Assembly (NCBI GenBank): GCA_028866895.1
Contig: JAGWHF010000003.1
Coordinates: forward strand, 79,989-143,988
Source of the DNA: Nitrososphaerota archaeon
Lineage (GTDB): Archaea; Thermoproteota; Nitrososphaeria; Nitrososphaerales; Nitrosopumilaceae
Length of the DNA: 64,000 bases
Direction of reading: 5' to 3'
Shown here: one piece after another, positions 52,766 through 61,121 of the stretch
Numbering within the stretch: the stretch's first letter is position 1
Layout: each line of letters begins with the position of its first letter
The notes under the pieces: model-generated
What the model saw: the letters and a program-made list of their open reading frames with translations, nothing else
Told to the model about the DNA's origin: nothing
The model's database searches: none
Position numbers and translations under genes: made by a program

Positions 52766-52888
52766 TTTTTTAAATATACATAAATACCCATTCAACTTAA
52801 TCGCAGGCAAGATGAGTACTCATAAAGAATACGCGTTGATCGCTATTCTTGCAACGGCAGCCATTGTAGGTGTTGGCCCTGCATTCGG
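52766..52888 (+). repeat. 123-bp direct repeat, copy 2
   Basis: This is the second copy of 52084-52206; it includes the promoter, start codon and signal-peptide codons of the second PEFG gene. Sequence diverges immediately after the signal peptide. Confidence 0.9.
52777..52791 (+). promoter_or_regulatory. shared promoter element TACATAAATACCCAT, copy 2
   Basis: This is identical to 52095-52109 and at the same distance from the start codon (52812). Confidence 0.65.
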
Positions 52889-53741
52889 ATACTGCCCGCC
52901 AGACTGTACTCCAAAGACAAACTACACAGCGGGTTTGATGACAGGCAACAATGTAACGACTGTTCAACCGATCGTAATCCCTGTATCGTTACCACTCAGC
53001 TTAACGACAGACAAGACTACATATGATCGCCAGTCGGTAGTGGATGTTACTGGACACGTCCAGAACGTCATTCCTGGGTTGCCAGTAACGCTGAGAGTTT
53101 CGGATTCGCTTGGAAACATAGTCGAAGTCAGCCAGCTGACAGTGGACAACAAGGGAAACTTTGAAACCAAATTCGACACATCAAGTCCGTTGTGGTCAAG
53201 AGGTGGCACATACACCATCTACGCACAGTACGGAGTACAACAAGGCTTGCGCATGGCACAGACACAAATCACCATCGGTACGGTCATCGCCGGAGCGGCA
53301 AGCTGCCAGCCAAATCAGCTTGCAGCCAAGGTTGACGGACAGCAATACTGTATCGGTTATAGCATAACAGGAGGGACCGCCACCGGGGCAACCATAAGCA
53401 CCATATCCAAGGAGCTCACAGTCAACATACAGTCAACCCAGAGTGGCCAGATAACTCTCACAATACCAAGAACAGTGCTAGATGCAAAAGCTGGTGTCAA
53501 GGATGACAGCTTCTTTGTCCTAGCCAATGGTCAAGAACAAGACAGCTTCACTGATACGCCAAGTGCCAATGCGAGAACATTGACAATACCATTCACGGCA
53601 GGAACTGAACAGATAGGGATCATAGGTACCCAGGTAGTTCCAGAATTTGGCCCAATCGCGGCTCTGGTATTTGCAATTGCAATAGTATCAATAATTGCAG
53701 TATCTGCAAAGACCGGACTACGACTCTTGCCAAAATACTAG
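52812..53741 (+). CDS. PEFG-CTERM surface protein 2
   Basis: This 309-aa protein has the same signal peptide as protein 1, followed by C-P-P-D-C. A first beta-sandwich spans about residues 58-155 (T-D-K-T-T-Y-D-R-Q-S ... G-H-V). A second conserved domain spans about 165-275, with Y-S-I-T-G-G-T, I-P-R-T-V-L-D-A-K and R-T-L-T-I-P-F. The sorting signal P-E-F-G plus helix begins at 277 and ends L-L-P-K-Y. The protein is predicted to be anchored at the surface. The last 88 bp of sorting-signal DNA are identical to gene 4. Confidence 0.85.
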   Translation: MSTHKEYALIAILATAAIVGVGPAFGYCPPDCTPKTNYTAGLMTGNNVTTVQPIVIPVSLPLSLTTDKTTYDRQSVVDVTGHVQNVIPGLPVTLRVSDSLGNIVEVSQLTVDNKGNFETKFDTSSPLWSRGGTYTIYAQYGVQQGLRMAQTQITIGTVIAGAASCQPNQLAAKVDGQQYCIGYSITGGTATGATISTISKELTVNIQSTQSGQITLTIPRTVLDAKAGVKDDSFFVLANGQEQDSFTDTPSANARTLTIPFTAGTEQIGIIGTQVVPEFGPIAALVFAIAIVSIIAVSAKTGLRLLPKY

Positions 53742-53747
53742 AACGCC
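53636..53747 (+). repeat. C-terminal repeat shared with PEFG gene 4
   Basis: Positions 53636-53747 match 55955-56066 with one mismatch (53724), including 6-7 bases beyond the stop codon. The bases before the repeat differ strongly, which suggests local gene conversion or recent recombination. Confidence 0.85.
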
Positions 53748-53764
53748 TTCTTTTCCATTTTTTT
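53748..53764 (+). terminator. oligo-T terminator after PEFG gene 2
   Basis: A T-rich stretch (TTCTTTTCCATTTTTTT) follows the stop codon closely and precedes the third gene. Confidence 0.55.
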
Positions 53765-53810
53765 GTCGAACCATAGTAAAGGAAATATACGACATAAAGA
53801 GAAGTCGAAT

Positions 53811-54695
53811 ATGCGAATAGCTGCCCTTCTTATCGTTTCATTTTTTGTTTTGTCCTTATTTCCAATGAGTGTGTTTGCCCAAACCACGACTCCCTCGACT
53901 ACTCCCTCAACCACCTCCCCCTCAACAATTTTGGCTACCCCGCCCACCGCGCCGGCAATCACGGTTACCACAGACAAGCCGTCGTACCTAGTGGGAGATA
54001 CCATAGTAATTTCAGGCCAAGTTCAGGCAGTGGTTCCCGGAACACCTCTCACCGTCCAAATACTTGACTCCAACAACAACCTTATCCATGTAGACCAAAT
54101 CGACGTTTCTTCCGACGGCAAGTTCACCGAATCATTCCTTGCCTCAGGGCCGCTGTGGAAATCAAACGGAGTATACACAATAAAGGTCCAATATGGCCTT
54201 CCCAACGTGACAGCCCAGACAACATTCAACTTCCAGAGCTCAATCACACCCGTAAGCAATGTCTTCAAGGTAGTAGATCCCAACAGCCAGCAGGTTTTCG
54301 CAGTCAACTACACCATTACTGGCGGGACTGTCAATAACATTAAGATTGACGCCCAAAGCATATCGCTAATAGTCTCCATCAATTCGACAAATGACGGTTC
54401 CATAAGCCTGACCATGCCAAGAACACTTATTGACGCAAAGACGAGCGGCGGTCAGGATGATTCCTTCATAATTTTGATTGACGGGGCAGAGATCAAGCCC
54501 CAAAGCGAGTCTTCGGATCCAAACTATAGGACCCTGACCATCCCATTCCTGCAAGGAGATCAGAACATCGAGATCATCGGAACCCAGATCATCCCAGAAT
54601 TCGGCCCGATTGCCGGAGTGGTGTTTGCAATTGCAATCATATCAATAATTGCGATCTCCACAAAAACAAGATTAAAGATAGTGCCAAAATACTAG
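53811..54695 (+). CDS. PEFG-CTERM surface protein 3
   Basis: This 294-aa protein starts at the ATG at 53811. Its signal peptide (R-I-A-A-L-L-I-V-S-F-F-V-L-S-L-F) differs from genes 1 and 2. A Thr/Pro/Ser-rich linker follows (T-T-P-S-T-T-P-S-T-T-S-P), a likely glycosylated stalk. Next come the T-D-K-P-S-Y beta-sandwich, the second domain (Y-T-I-T-G-G-T and M-P-R-T-L-I-D-A-K) and the P-E-F-G signal at 262. Sorting-signal codons are more diverged than in genes 1, 2 and 4. A longer frame from 53763 would add sixteen polar residues before the signal peptide and is unlikely. Confidence 0.85.
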   Translation: MRIAALLIVSFFVLSLFPMSVFAQTTTPSTTPSTTSPSTILATPPTAPAITVTTDKPSYLVGDTIVISGQVQAVVPGTPLTVQILDSNNNLIHVDQIDVSSDGKFTESFLASGPLWKSNGVYTIKVQYGLPNVTAQTTFNFQSSITPVSNVFKVVDPNSQQVFAVNYTITGGTVNNIKIDAQSISLIVSINSTNDGSISLTMPRTLIDAKTSGGQDDSFIILIDGAEIKPQSESSDPNYRTLTIPFLQGDQNIEIIGTQIIPEFGPIAGVVFAIAIISIIAISTKTRLKIVPKY

Positions 54696-54723
54696 AACTA
54701 CAAGTCAAATTTTGTTTTATCAA

Positions 54724-54738
54724 TACATAAATACTCAT
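54724..54738 (+). promoter_or_regulatory. promoter element of PEFG gene 4
   Basis: TACATAAATACTCAT differs by one base from the element before genes 1 and 2 and lies about 25 nt before the ATG at 54762. Confidence 0.6.
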
Positions 54739-54752
54739 GATCAGTGAGTATT
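54730..54752. promoter_or_regulatory. inverted repeat overlapping the gene 4 promoter
   Basis: AATACTCA (54730-54737) and TGAGTATT (54745-54752) are perfect inverted copies separated by 7 bp. The dyad starts inside the TATA element and ends about 10 nt before the start codon, a position suited to repressor binding. Genes 1 and 2 share the TATA element but lack this dyad. Confidence 0.5.
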
Positions 54753-54761
54753 GGCTAGCAA

Positions 54762-56060
54762 ATGAGAGCATCACCCAAATTTTGCGCTACGCTAGTAGCA
54801 CTTATTGCAGTTTTTGCGTCATCATTTCTCGTCCTTCACCCAGCAAGCGGCTTAAGCTGCCCTGCAACCGGATGCGTCCAAGGAGGAGATACCTTGAATG
54901 TAAGTATAACCCCCACAACCGGTTCAGCACCCTTGCAGGTAACCTACAAGGCATCGCTTGCAAGCGGAGGCTCTATGAAAAGCATCGTGTGGAACTTTGG
55001 TGATGGAAGTTCCCTCAGCGGCGTGACAAATGGAACGCATACGTATGCATCGGCTGGCAACTACACTGGCACGGTCGATGCCGATGCCATGGACGGCACA
55101 AGCTACACTCAGACGTTCGCAGTTTCTGCCACCGGCAGCATTGGAGCAAACATTGGTGCAAATGTAACAGTCCCCAACCCTAAAACCGGTACTGTCACAG
55201 CATACCAATTGCTCCAGCAAGAGCACAACGGCTCCCTAGTGGCGACAAGTCTGCCCCCACTTTCAGTCCAGACTGATGCCCTGTCCTACTCCCAAGGCGA
55301 CACAATAATCATACACGGAACTGTAAAGGATGTTTCAAACCAAACAGCAGTGACTGTCAGAGTCGTAAACGACTTGAAAAACATGGTATCCATAGCTCAG
55401 CTTATTCCGTCATCAGATGGCAGCTTCTCCACCAAGGTACTGGCCACAGGTCCACTATGGACAAAGCCTGGCAATTACACCGTCATTGCACAATACGGCC
55501 CCCTTACTAATGCGACCACCTTATTCCAGTTTGGAGGTGGCGACGGAACGACAAGACTTGCAGCACCACCCATAAGCAGCACATTTTCGCTGCAGACAAG
55601 TGCGGGCACCTTCAACATACCCTACACGATAAGGGGCGGCACGGTGCAATCAATACAGCTTCAAGGACAACAGCATGTGCTAGTAATCTCCATAAACGCA
55701 CCCTCAAACGGCTCCCTCAGCATAGACATACCAAGAGCACTCATAGACTCCAAGGCCCAACCCCCGGTTCCGACAGGTCCAAACCAGACTTCAACCACAC
55801 AGATAAACCAGTCCGAGCTTCCCGACCAGCCGTTTACCGTACAAGTTGGCGGCCAGAACGTGCAGGTGACTGAAACAAGCGACCTCAACTCAAGGACTCT
55901 CGGCATCCCATTCCACAAGGGAGATACCACCATTGACGTAATGGGAACAGTATCAGTTCCAGAATTTGGCCCAATCGCGGCTCTGGTATTTGCAATTGCA
56001 ATAGTATCAATAATTGCAGTATCTGCAAAGACCGGACTACGATTCTTGCCAAAATACTAG
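54762..56060 (+). CDS. PEFG-CTERM surface protein 4 with PKD domain
   Basis: This 432-aa protein has a signal peptide ending near residue 27. A PKD domain follows at about 36-122, with the signature W-N-F-G-D-G-S and H-T-Y-A-S-A-G-N-Y. Then come the beta-sandwich (T-D-A-L-S-Y-S-Q-G-D, about 165-260) and the second conserved domain (Y-T-I-R-G-G-T and I-P-R-A-L-I-D-S-K) with a Pro/Gln-rich insertion. P-E-F-G begins at 400. PKD domains typically mediate surface adhesion or protein-carbohydrate contacts. It is the largest of the four paralogues and looks like the common architecture extended at the N-terminus. Confidence 0.86.
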   Translation: MRASPKFCATLVALIAVFASSFLVLHPASGLSCPATGCVQGGDTLNVSITPTTGSAPLQVTYKASLASGGSMKSIVWNFGDGSSLSGVTNGTHTYASAGNYTGTVDADAMDGTSYTQTFAVSATGSIGANIGANVTVPNPKTGTVTAYQLLQQEHNGSLVATSLPPLSVQTDALSYSQGDTIIIHGTVKDVSNQTAVTVRVVNDLKNMVSIAQLIPSSDGSFSTKVLATGPLWTKPGNYTVIAQYGPLTNATTLFQFGGGDGTTRLAAPPISSTFSLQTSAGTFNIPYTIRGGTVQSIQLQGQQHVLVISINAPSNGSLSIDIPRALIDSKAQPPVPTGPNQTSTTQINQSELPDQPFTVQVGGQNVQVTETSDLNSRTLGIPFHKGDTTIDVMGTVSVPEFGPIAALVFAIAIVSIIAVSAKTGLRFLPKY

Positions 56061-56066
56061 AACGCC
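55955..56066 (+). repeat. C-terminal repeat shared with PEFG gene 2
   Basis: This is the partner of 53636-53747 (offset 2319 bp, one mismatch). It covers the PEFG signal and the first bases after the stop codon. Confidence 0.85.
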
Positions 56067-56471
56067 CCCAACAGCCTTTCGCAACCTCAAAGCACACCCA
56101 ACTCTTTTCCAGACATCTCAGTCCCCAGACAATCAGATGCTTCCCGTACCGGAACCCGAATTTACTCCACGCGTAGAACCGCATGCCGACCTACACCTGA
56201 AATCAAAGTATCCTCCAACAGCCATTCCTTATTGCATCCCCATGGTGTGCTCCCAAGAAGGCGTCCCTTACAATAAGAACGTCATGTCTTCCAACCCACC
56301 AGTCCCCAGACAGAATGCTACTCACCCGAGGTCGACCTGATTTTTAAAAATTGGGCAGTCCCAGGTTGCTGCAAAGTTCATCAAAATTTTCCCGCCATAC
56401 CAATCTCAAATGCACAGGGGTAGGCAGAGCCGCACGCTGCACTCGCCGTCCTTAGATTATTATACAAGCAG
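56067..56471. other. intergenic region after the PEFG array
   Basis: A plus-strand frame continues past the array to 56340, but it overlaps gene 4 in another frame and has no start signal, so I do not call it. GATTTTTAAAAATTGG near 56339-56354 is an A/T-rich palindrome that might be a terminator or promoter. Nothing else is recognisable. Confidence 0.4.
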
Positions 56472-56822
56472 ATGAAAAACCATCTAATGAATTTCGAATT
56501 CGAAGAATTCGAGTCACCTGACGACATATTCCTGTACATGTCCACAATCGCTCCACCCATGAAAAACATGCTGCCTATAAACTCCTACAAGGGATATATC
56601 TTCTCCATGATCCCCCTAAACCCCAACACGGGCGAGTCATATCTTATAATATACACTAAAGGGAAGATCGACGGCAAGTTACTAGAGTTTGACATCAATC
56701 ACAAAAAATCGAGGCCGGTAGAGCAGGCAGAGAGGGCGGACAAGACATATTTCGTCGTCCTCACACCCAAACGCAACACCATTGCGGATGCGGCAATAAA
56801 ACACTTGGAAAAATCTACTTAG
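56472..56822 (+). CDS. small hypothetical protein
   Basis: This 116-aa soluble protein has mixed alpha/beta segments (Y-K-G-Y-I-F-S-M-I-P-L, Y-L-I-I-Y-T-K-G-K-I) and a short acidic N-terminus (F-E-F-E-E-F-E). No family is recognised. It ends 8 bp inside the convergent radical SAM gene. TTATTATACAA shortly upstream could be its TATA box. Confidence 0.5.
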   Translation: MKNHLMNFEFEEFESPDDIFLYMSTIAPPMKNMLPINSYKGYIFSMIPLNPNTGESYLIIYTKGKIDGKLLEFDINHKKSRPVEQAERADKTYFVVLTPKRNTIADAAIKHLEKST

Positions 56823-58380
56823 TATAAACAGGTGCGCTAACGGACTTGCTTCTTGCGTATCTGTCCATCATCTCCTCCGGAAGTTTTCCATTGAAAAGTT
56901 CCTTGCACAGTCCCCTCAGGTATCGCATGATAGCCCAAGTCCCTGCCTTTATCATGCTGTACATCACGGGCTTCATTAGTGGTCCGTATGTCTTGTTTCT
57001 CAGAATTATCGGGATAATGTCGTTGATAACCCGCAGGTTGTGCTGCCAACATTTCCAGAACAGCGTAAACTGTGCCTCATTGAGGTTGCCGAAATGCATC
57101 GAGTTCTTCTCGTTGAAGTCCTGGTACAAAAGTGGTGCCACTATTCCCCTCATGCGCATGCGCTCAAAATCATCAATCAGATCAATTGTATAGGCCGTCT
57201 CGTCGGGTGTCTCGTCAGGCCATCCTATGATAAGTGTTGCCGCAGGGAACCAGTGGTTCTGGTTCATTATCTTTGCACCTTCCCTTACCACCCAGCCCCA
57301 CTCATCAGTAGAAAATGGTTTTGTCTTGACTCCGAGGTGTTTCTTTACCATCCTTGGAGCCACCGTCTCGATTCCCAGATTCGTCGCCAGCCATTTCTCA
57401 TTGCTCATTCCGTTGATCTCCGAGATGTCATGGAAAAGTTTCGGGTCGGCACATACTGCGGAGAATGTCATGTGAGTCGTCCCGACAAACCTTGCCCCTA
57501 AGGACTTGAGCCCTCGCCAGAGTTCTGTTATTGCATCATAGTTGGGCCTAAACTCCCTGTTATCACAGCCATAAAGCAGCATCTCATCCGAGTGCAGCCA
57601 TATCGAGTCAAACCCATAATCAAGATTCATTTTTGCTTCCTTTTGGAGCCTTTCAAGCGGCAGGTCCTTCTTTGATCTCTTGTTGACGTCGCAAAAGTCA
57701 CATCCCCTCCCGCAGCCCCTCATTGCCTCTATAAGAGAATTAACCGTGGGTCCCTGAATCAGCGGAATATTCTGAATGTTTTTCACAAAGCAGTGCATTA
57801 GCTCTGGCGCGTCTCCTTTCTCAAGATCGTGGAACAGGTCCAGAGCAAGCTCGTCTGCCTCACCCACTACGACGGTATCAATCCCGTGGATCCTCATCCT
57901 CTCGGTCTTTGCGAGCTCCCAAGCCCCGTTCCCGCCTACAGCCACATGGAAGTTATACTTTTTCTTTAGCTGAATTATCTTGGCACACATCCTCTTGAAT
58001 TTCATCGCAACATACGACAGTTTCTCAGGTGACATCGTCGTGGTTACGGGGGCCATCCCCAGCGGGTCCATCACGTTTATCCCGACTACCTTGGTGTCAG
58101 GACCTATACACTTTTCAAGATAATCAGGATTGGCAACAAAGACCTCCTCCCTCTTGTAACCCTGGAGAAGCGATGCCTCAACCCTGCGCAGTCCCACTTG
58201 GGCAACCTTTGCCTCCCCGGTGTTCACGTCCGTCTCTACAGGAGGACAGAATACCTTGTCAAACACGAATTCTGGAACAAGCTCATAAGGTCCACATGCT
58301 ATGAACCCATAGAGAAAATTACCTCGATAATTTGTCATCAGGCTACGATCAGCGGTGAGAACTATTCTCTTGCCTGCCAT
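56815..58380 (-). CDS. radical SAM protein with cobalamin-like N-terminal domain
   Basis: This 521-aa protein has an N-terminal alpha/beta domain (about 1-190) resembling the cobalamin-binding module of class B radical SAM enzymes. It lacks the D-x-H-x-x-G cobalt-ligand motif; the matching place reads M-D-P-L-G. The radical SAM cluster motif is C-G-R-G-C-D-F-C near residue 230, followed by a TIM-barrel core (S-D-E-M-L-L-Y-G) and a helical C-terminal domain. The start T-A-D-R-S-L-M-T-N-Y is reminiscent of archaeal B12-type radical SAM proteins that include the GDGT ring synthases (Grs) of membrane lipids. That specific assignment is uncertain. Confidence 0.8.
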   Translation of the reverse strand: MAGKRIVLTADRSLMTNYRGNFLYGFIACGPYELVPEFVFDKVFCPPVETDVNTGEAKVAQVGLRRVEASLLQGYKREEVFVANPDYLEKCIGPDTKVVGINVMDPLGMAPVTTTMSPEKLSYVAMKFKRMCAKIIQLKKKYNFHVAVGGNGAWELAKTERMRIHGIDTVVVGEADELALDLFHDLEKGDAPELMHCFVKNIQNIPLIQGPTVNSLIEAMRGCGRGCDFCDVNKRSKKDLPLERLQKEAKMNLDYGFDSIWLHSDEMLLYGCDNREFRPNYDAITELWRGLKSLGARFVGTTHMTFSAVCADPKLFHDISEINGMSNEKWLATNLGIETVAPRMVKKHLGVKTKPFSTDEWGWVVREGAKIMNQNHWFPAATLIIGWPDETPDETAYTIDLIDDFERMRMRGIVAPLLYQDFNEKNSMHFGNLNEAQFTLFWKCWQHNLRVINDIIPIILRNKTYGPLMKPVMYSMIKAGTWAIMRYLRGLCKELFNGKLPEEMMDRYARSKSVSAPVYTK

Positions 58381-58483
58381 TCCTCTAAGTTTTTTCTACT
58401 ACGATATAAATCGTATACTCTGTATCCTGATCAGCGCGAGGTCTCTCTTTTCACATATAAACTGGTCCCACCTAAGCATCTGC

Positions 58484-59203
58484 ATGAGCATTTCCGAGCC
58501 CAGGCATGTTGAGAGACATCAAAAAGAGAGCAGCTCGATAAGGGATTTTGTGTTCGGTTTCGGAGACGGCATAAACACTTCGCTTGGTCTCGTAGCTGGA
58601 GTTGGAGGAGCCGACCAAGCATCAAGCGTGATCATCCTTGCCGCCATGGTAGCTATGTTTACAGGCGCAAAAGCTATGGCTGTTCAGAACTATTTGGCAG
58701 TCCGGTCGCAGAGGCAGATCCTGCAGTCGGAGATCGAAAGGGAAAGGTGGGAGATGGAAAATGTCCCAAAAGCCGAGCGCTCCGAAATCGAGGACATCTA
58801 CAAGGCAAAGGGATTTTCAGGCCCCGAACTGGAGAGCATAGTCAACAAGATCACTTCCGACAAGAAGGTTTGGCTTGACACCATGCTCACCGAAGAACTA
58901 AAACTCAACGTCGATATTGTTGGAAGCCCCCTCAAGAGCGCCTTCCGGATGTTCGGTGCCTTCCTTGTAGGCGGCATTCTCCCGATAATCCCCTACTTCT
59001 TCGCTAGCGGATTCGAACCGCTGATGATTGCCATCGGTACAAGCCTGTCGGCCTCCTTTATCATAGGAGCTGCCAAGTCCAGGATGGCAAACCTCAACAT
59101 GGCGTGGGGAGGCCTGGAGATGGCGGGCCTTGGGACTGGGATAGCGCTCCTTGGATACGGGATAGGTTCAGAGCTTGGCCACTTGGGAATCATCAATCCC
59201 TAG
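58484..59203 (+). CDS. VIT1/CCC1-family iron or manganese transporter
   Basis: This 239-aa membrane protein has the family start R-D-F-V-F-G-F-G-D-G-I-N-T-S-L-G-L-V and A-M-A-V-Q-N-Y-L-A-V-R-S-Q in the second helix. A charged cytosolic metal-binding region of about 70 residues follows (E-I-E-R-E-R-W-E-M-E), then three C-terminal helices. It moves Fe2+ or Mn2+ out of the cytosol. The ATG at 58484 lies 22-23 nt from an ACATATAAA box (58453-58461), so the start is leaderless. Confidence 0.87.
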   Translation: MSISEPRHVERHQKESSSIRDFVFGFGDGINTSLGLVAGVGGADQASSVIILAAMVAMFTGAKAMAVQNYLAVRSQRQILQSEIERERWEMENVPKAERSEIEDIYKAKGFSGPELESIVNKITSDKKVWLDTMLTEELKLNVDIVGSPLKSAFRMFGAFLVGGILPIIPYFFASGFEPLMIAIGTSLSASFIIGAAKSRMANLNMAWGGLEMAGLGTGIALLGYGIGSELGHLGIINP

Positions 59204-59975
59204 ACTTTCGTGATGCCGCCCTGTTGGCAATATTTGCAGCAAAAGCCCCAGCACCTATCCCATTGTCAATATTCACCACAGAGAGTCCAAGCGTGCAGCT
59301 CTGAAGCATAGAGGCCAATGCGGCCACGCCCTTTGCCCCGTACCCATATCCCACCGATGATGGGACCCCAATCACCGGTATGTCAACAAGCGCGGAAACC
59401 ACCGATGCCAGTGCTCCCTCCATTCCCGCTACAACTACAATTGCATCCACCTCCTCCCCCACCAGCCTCTTAATTATAGGGAAAATCCTGTGAAGGCCCG
59501 CTATCCCCACGTCATAGCTTGTGATCGATTTGCAACCCATTGCCTCACACATCAATCTTGCCTCCTCGGCGATTCCTATGTCCGAGGTACCTGCAGTAAC
59601 CACCCCCACCTTTCCGCCGGATAAACTAATCTTCTTGAAAAAAAGTATTGATGTGGTATTTTTCCCCGTCTGTATCCGGAGGTGGTGCCTTTTGGAAAAT
59701 GAAATAACCCTCTTGTAGTGATCCTCGTTGATTCTTGACACAAGGACGCAGTCAGTCCTTGCAAGTGCCCCGAGTATTATCTTCTTCAGGTCACCAAGAT
59801 TCTTGTTCTGGGCAAATACCACCTCCGGAATACCCCTCCTCATTCTCCTTCCCACATCAAACTTTGCAAGATCCTCAATCCTCTCAATCGAGTGAAGGGA
59901 GAGCAATTTCTTTGCCCTGCTTGCGCTCATCTCTCCCATCTCAAGCGATTTCAGAATCTCCATAAGGTCCAACAT
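59193..59975 (-). CDS. larB: LarB, nickel-pincer cofactor carboxylase/hydrolase
   Basis: This 260-aa protein has a variable N-terminal helical part and a C-terminal PurE-like domain from about residue 118 (G-V-V-T-A-G-T-S-D-I-G-I-A-E-E, V-V-V-A-G-M-E-G-A-L). LarB carboxylates nicotinate adenine dinucleotide and hydrolyses the product, the first step to the nickel-pincer nucleotide. PurE itself is shorter and lacks the N-terminal part. larC and larE are 1.1 kb away on the other strand, which supports the call. Confidence 0.88.
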   Translation of the reverse strand: MLDLMEILKSLEMGEMSASRAKKLLSLHSIERIEDLAKFDVGRRMRRGIPEVVFAQNKNLGDLKKIILGALARTDCVLVSRINEDHYKRVISFSKRHHLRIQTGKNTTSILFFKKISLSGGKVGVVTAGTSDIGIAEEARLMCEAMGCKSITSYDVGIAGLHRIFPIIKRLVGEEVDAIVVVAGMEGALASVVSALVDIPVIGVPSSVGYGYGAKGVAALASMLQSCTLGLSVVNIDNGIGAGAFAANIANRAASRKSRD

Positions 59976-60090
59976 TATCTTTACTTATTTTGAGGTTAAA
60001 AATTTAATCAAGACCTCACATCTACGCTACGGCCAGCCAGATATAGTGGCTACAGAGGCACGTGATATGCAGGAATGGATCAGGAAAAAA

Positions 60091-61005
60091 TTAAATCTCT
60101 AGCCCGGAAATAGCAGCCTTGACGCTTGCAACCCCCTTTGCGAACCATTCCCTTTCTGACGAGTCCAAATCCAATTCGATTATCTTTTCTACGCCGTTTC
60201 TTCCCAGCACTGCAGGAACTCCAATGGAGACTCCCGAATGCCCATACTCGCCCTCAAGGTACGTTGCGACTGGTATCACCTGCTTCTTGTCCCTCATGAC
60301 TGACTCCACTATGGCGGAGATGGCATTTCCCGGCGCGTGGACAGTGGCTCCCTTGAGCTCAATAACCTTTGCCGCAACCTGTCTCGTACCCTGAACTATC
60401 TCCTCCGCCTTCTCCTTAGACAGCAGGGAGGACAGAGGCACTCCCGATACAGTGGAGAACCTTGGAAGTGGCAACATGTTCTCACCATGTTCTCCTATGA
60501 CCAAGGCACGAATTGAGCTGCGTGAAAAGCCAGTAGATTCATGAATAAATTGCACGAACCGCGATAGATCAAGCATGTTGCCCATTCCAAATACTCGATT
60601 TTTCTCAAATCCCGATACCTTGTAGGTGAGATATGCCATAGGGTCAAGGGGGTTTGTGACGGGGAGGATCATCGCATCCTTTGCAAACTTTTTTACATTC
60701 TCGACAACCCCCTTCACTATCGAGGCGTTTATCTTCAACAAGTCCATCCTCGTCATCCCGGGCTTTCTGCCGGATCCTGCGACCACTACAACAATGTCCG
60801 AACCCTTCATCTCTGAATAATCGTTAGAACCTCTGATATTGACATCAATTCCCTTCTCCGACAGCATGTGGTTGAGGTCCATTGCCTCGCCCTGCGGCAG
60901 CCCCTGCACGACATCCAACAAAAGAATTTCGTCGGTCACCTTTCGCAAGGCCGTAAAAAGTGCGGCTGCGCCTCCCACCTTGCCGGAGCCGACTATCGTA
61001 ATCAT
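60091..61005 (-). CDS. mdh: malate dehydrogenase (LDH/MDH family)
   Basis: This 304-aa NAD(P)-dependent enzyme carries the Rossmann motif G-S-G-K-V-G-G-A and the substrate arginines in [11 protein letters not shown] (the R at the specificity loop indicates malate rather than lactate). V-T-N-P-L-D and the catalytic histidine in G-E-H-G-E-N-M follow. It interconverts malate and oxaloacetate in carbon metabolism. It lies 115 bp upstream of larB on the same strand and diverges from larC; a functional tie to the nickel cofactor is not required. Confidence 0.92.
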   Translation of the reverse strand: MITIVGSGKVGGAAALFTALRKVTDEILLLDVVQGLPQGEAMDLNHMLSEKGIDVNIRGSNDYSEMKGSDIVVVVAGSGRKPGMTRMDLLKINASIVKGVVENVKKFAKDAMILPVTNPLDPMAYLTYKVSGFEKNRVFGMGNMLDLSRFVQFIHESTGFSRSSIRALVIGEHGENMLPLPRFSTVSGVPLSSLLSKEKAEEIVQGTRQVAAKVIELKGATVHAPGNAISAIVESVMRDKKQVIPVATYLEGEYGHSGVSIGVPAVLGRNGVEKIIELDLDSSEREWFAKGVASVKAAISGLEI

Positions 61006-61121
61006 ATTTTGCGGTCCCTTTATTCACCTATTAAACCTCACTATTTTTCAGAGGTCTTGAATCGCAAGCGACCTTTTTTTGCAATTACAATTTATATTCA
61101 TTCGAATCGGTTTACACGATC

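Noticed and set aside
56014-56340. 108-codon plus-strand frame at the end of the PEFG array
   Set aside because: It begins inside gene 4 in another frame and has a Pro-rich random composition; no independent start signal.
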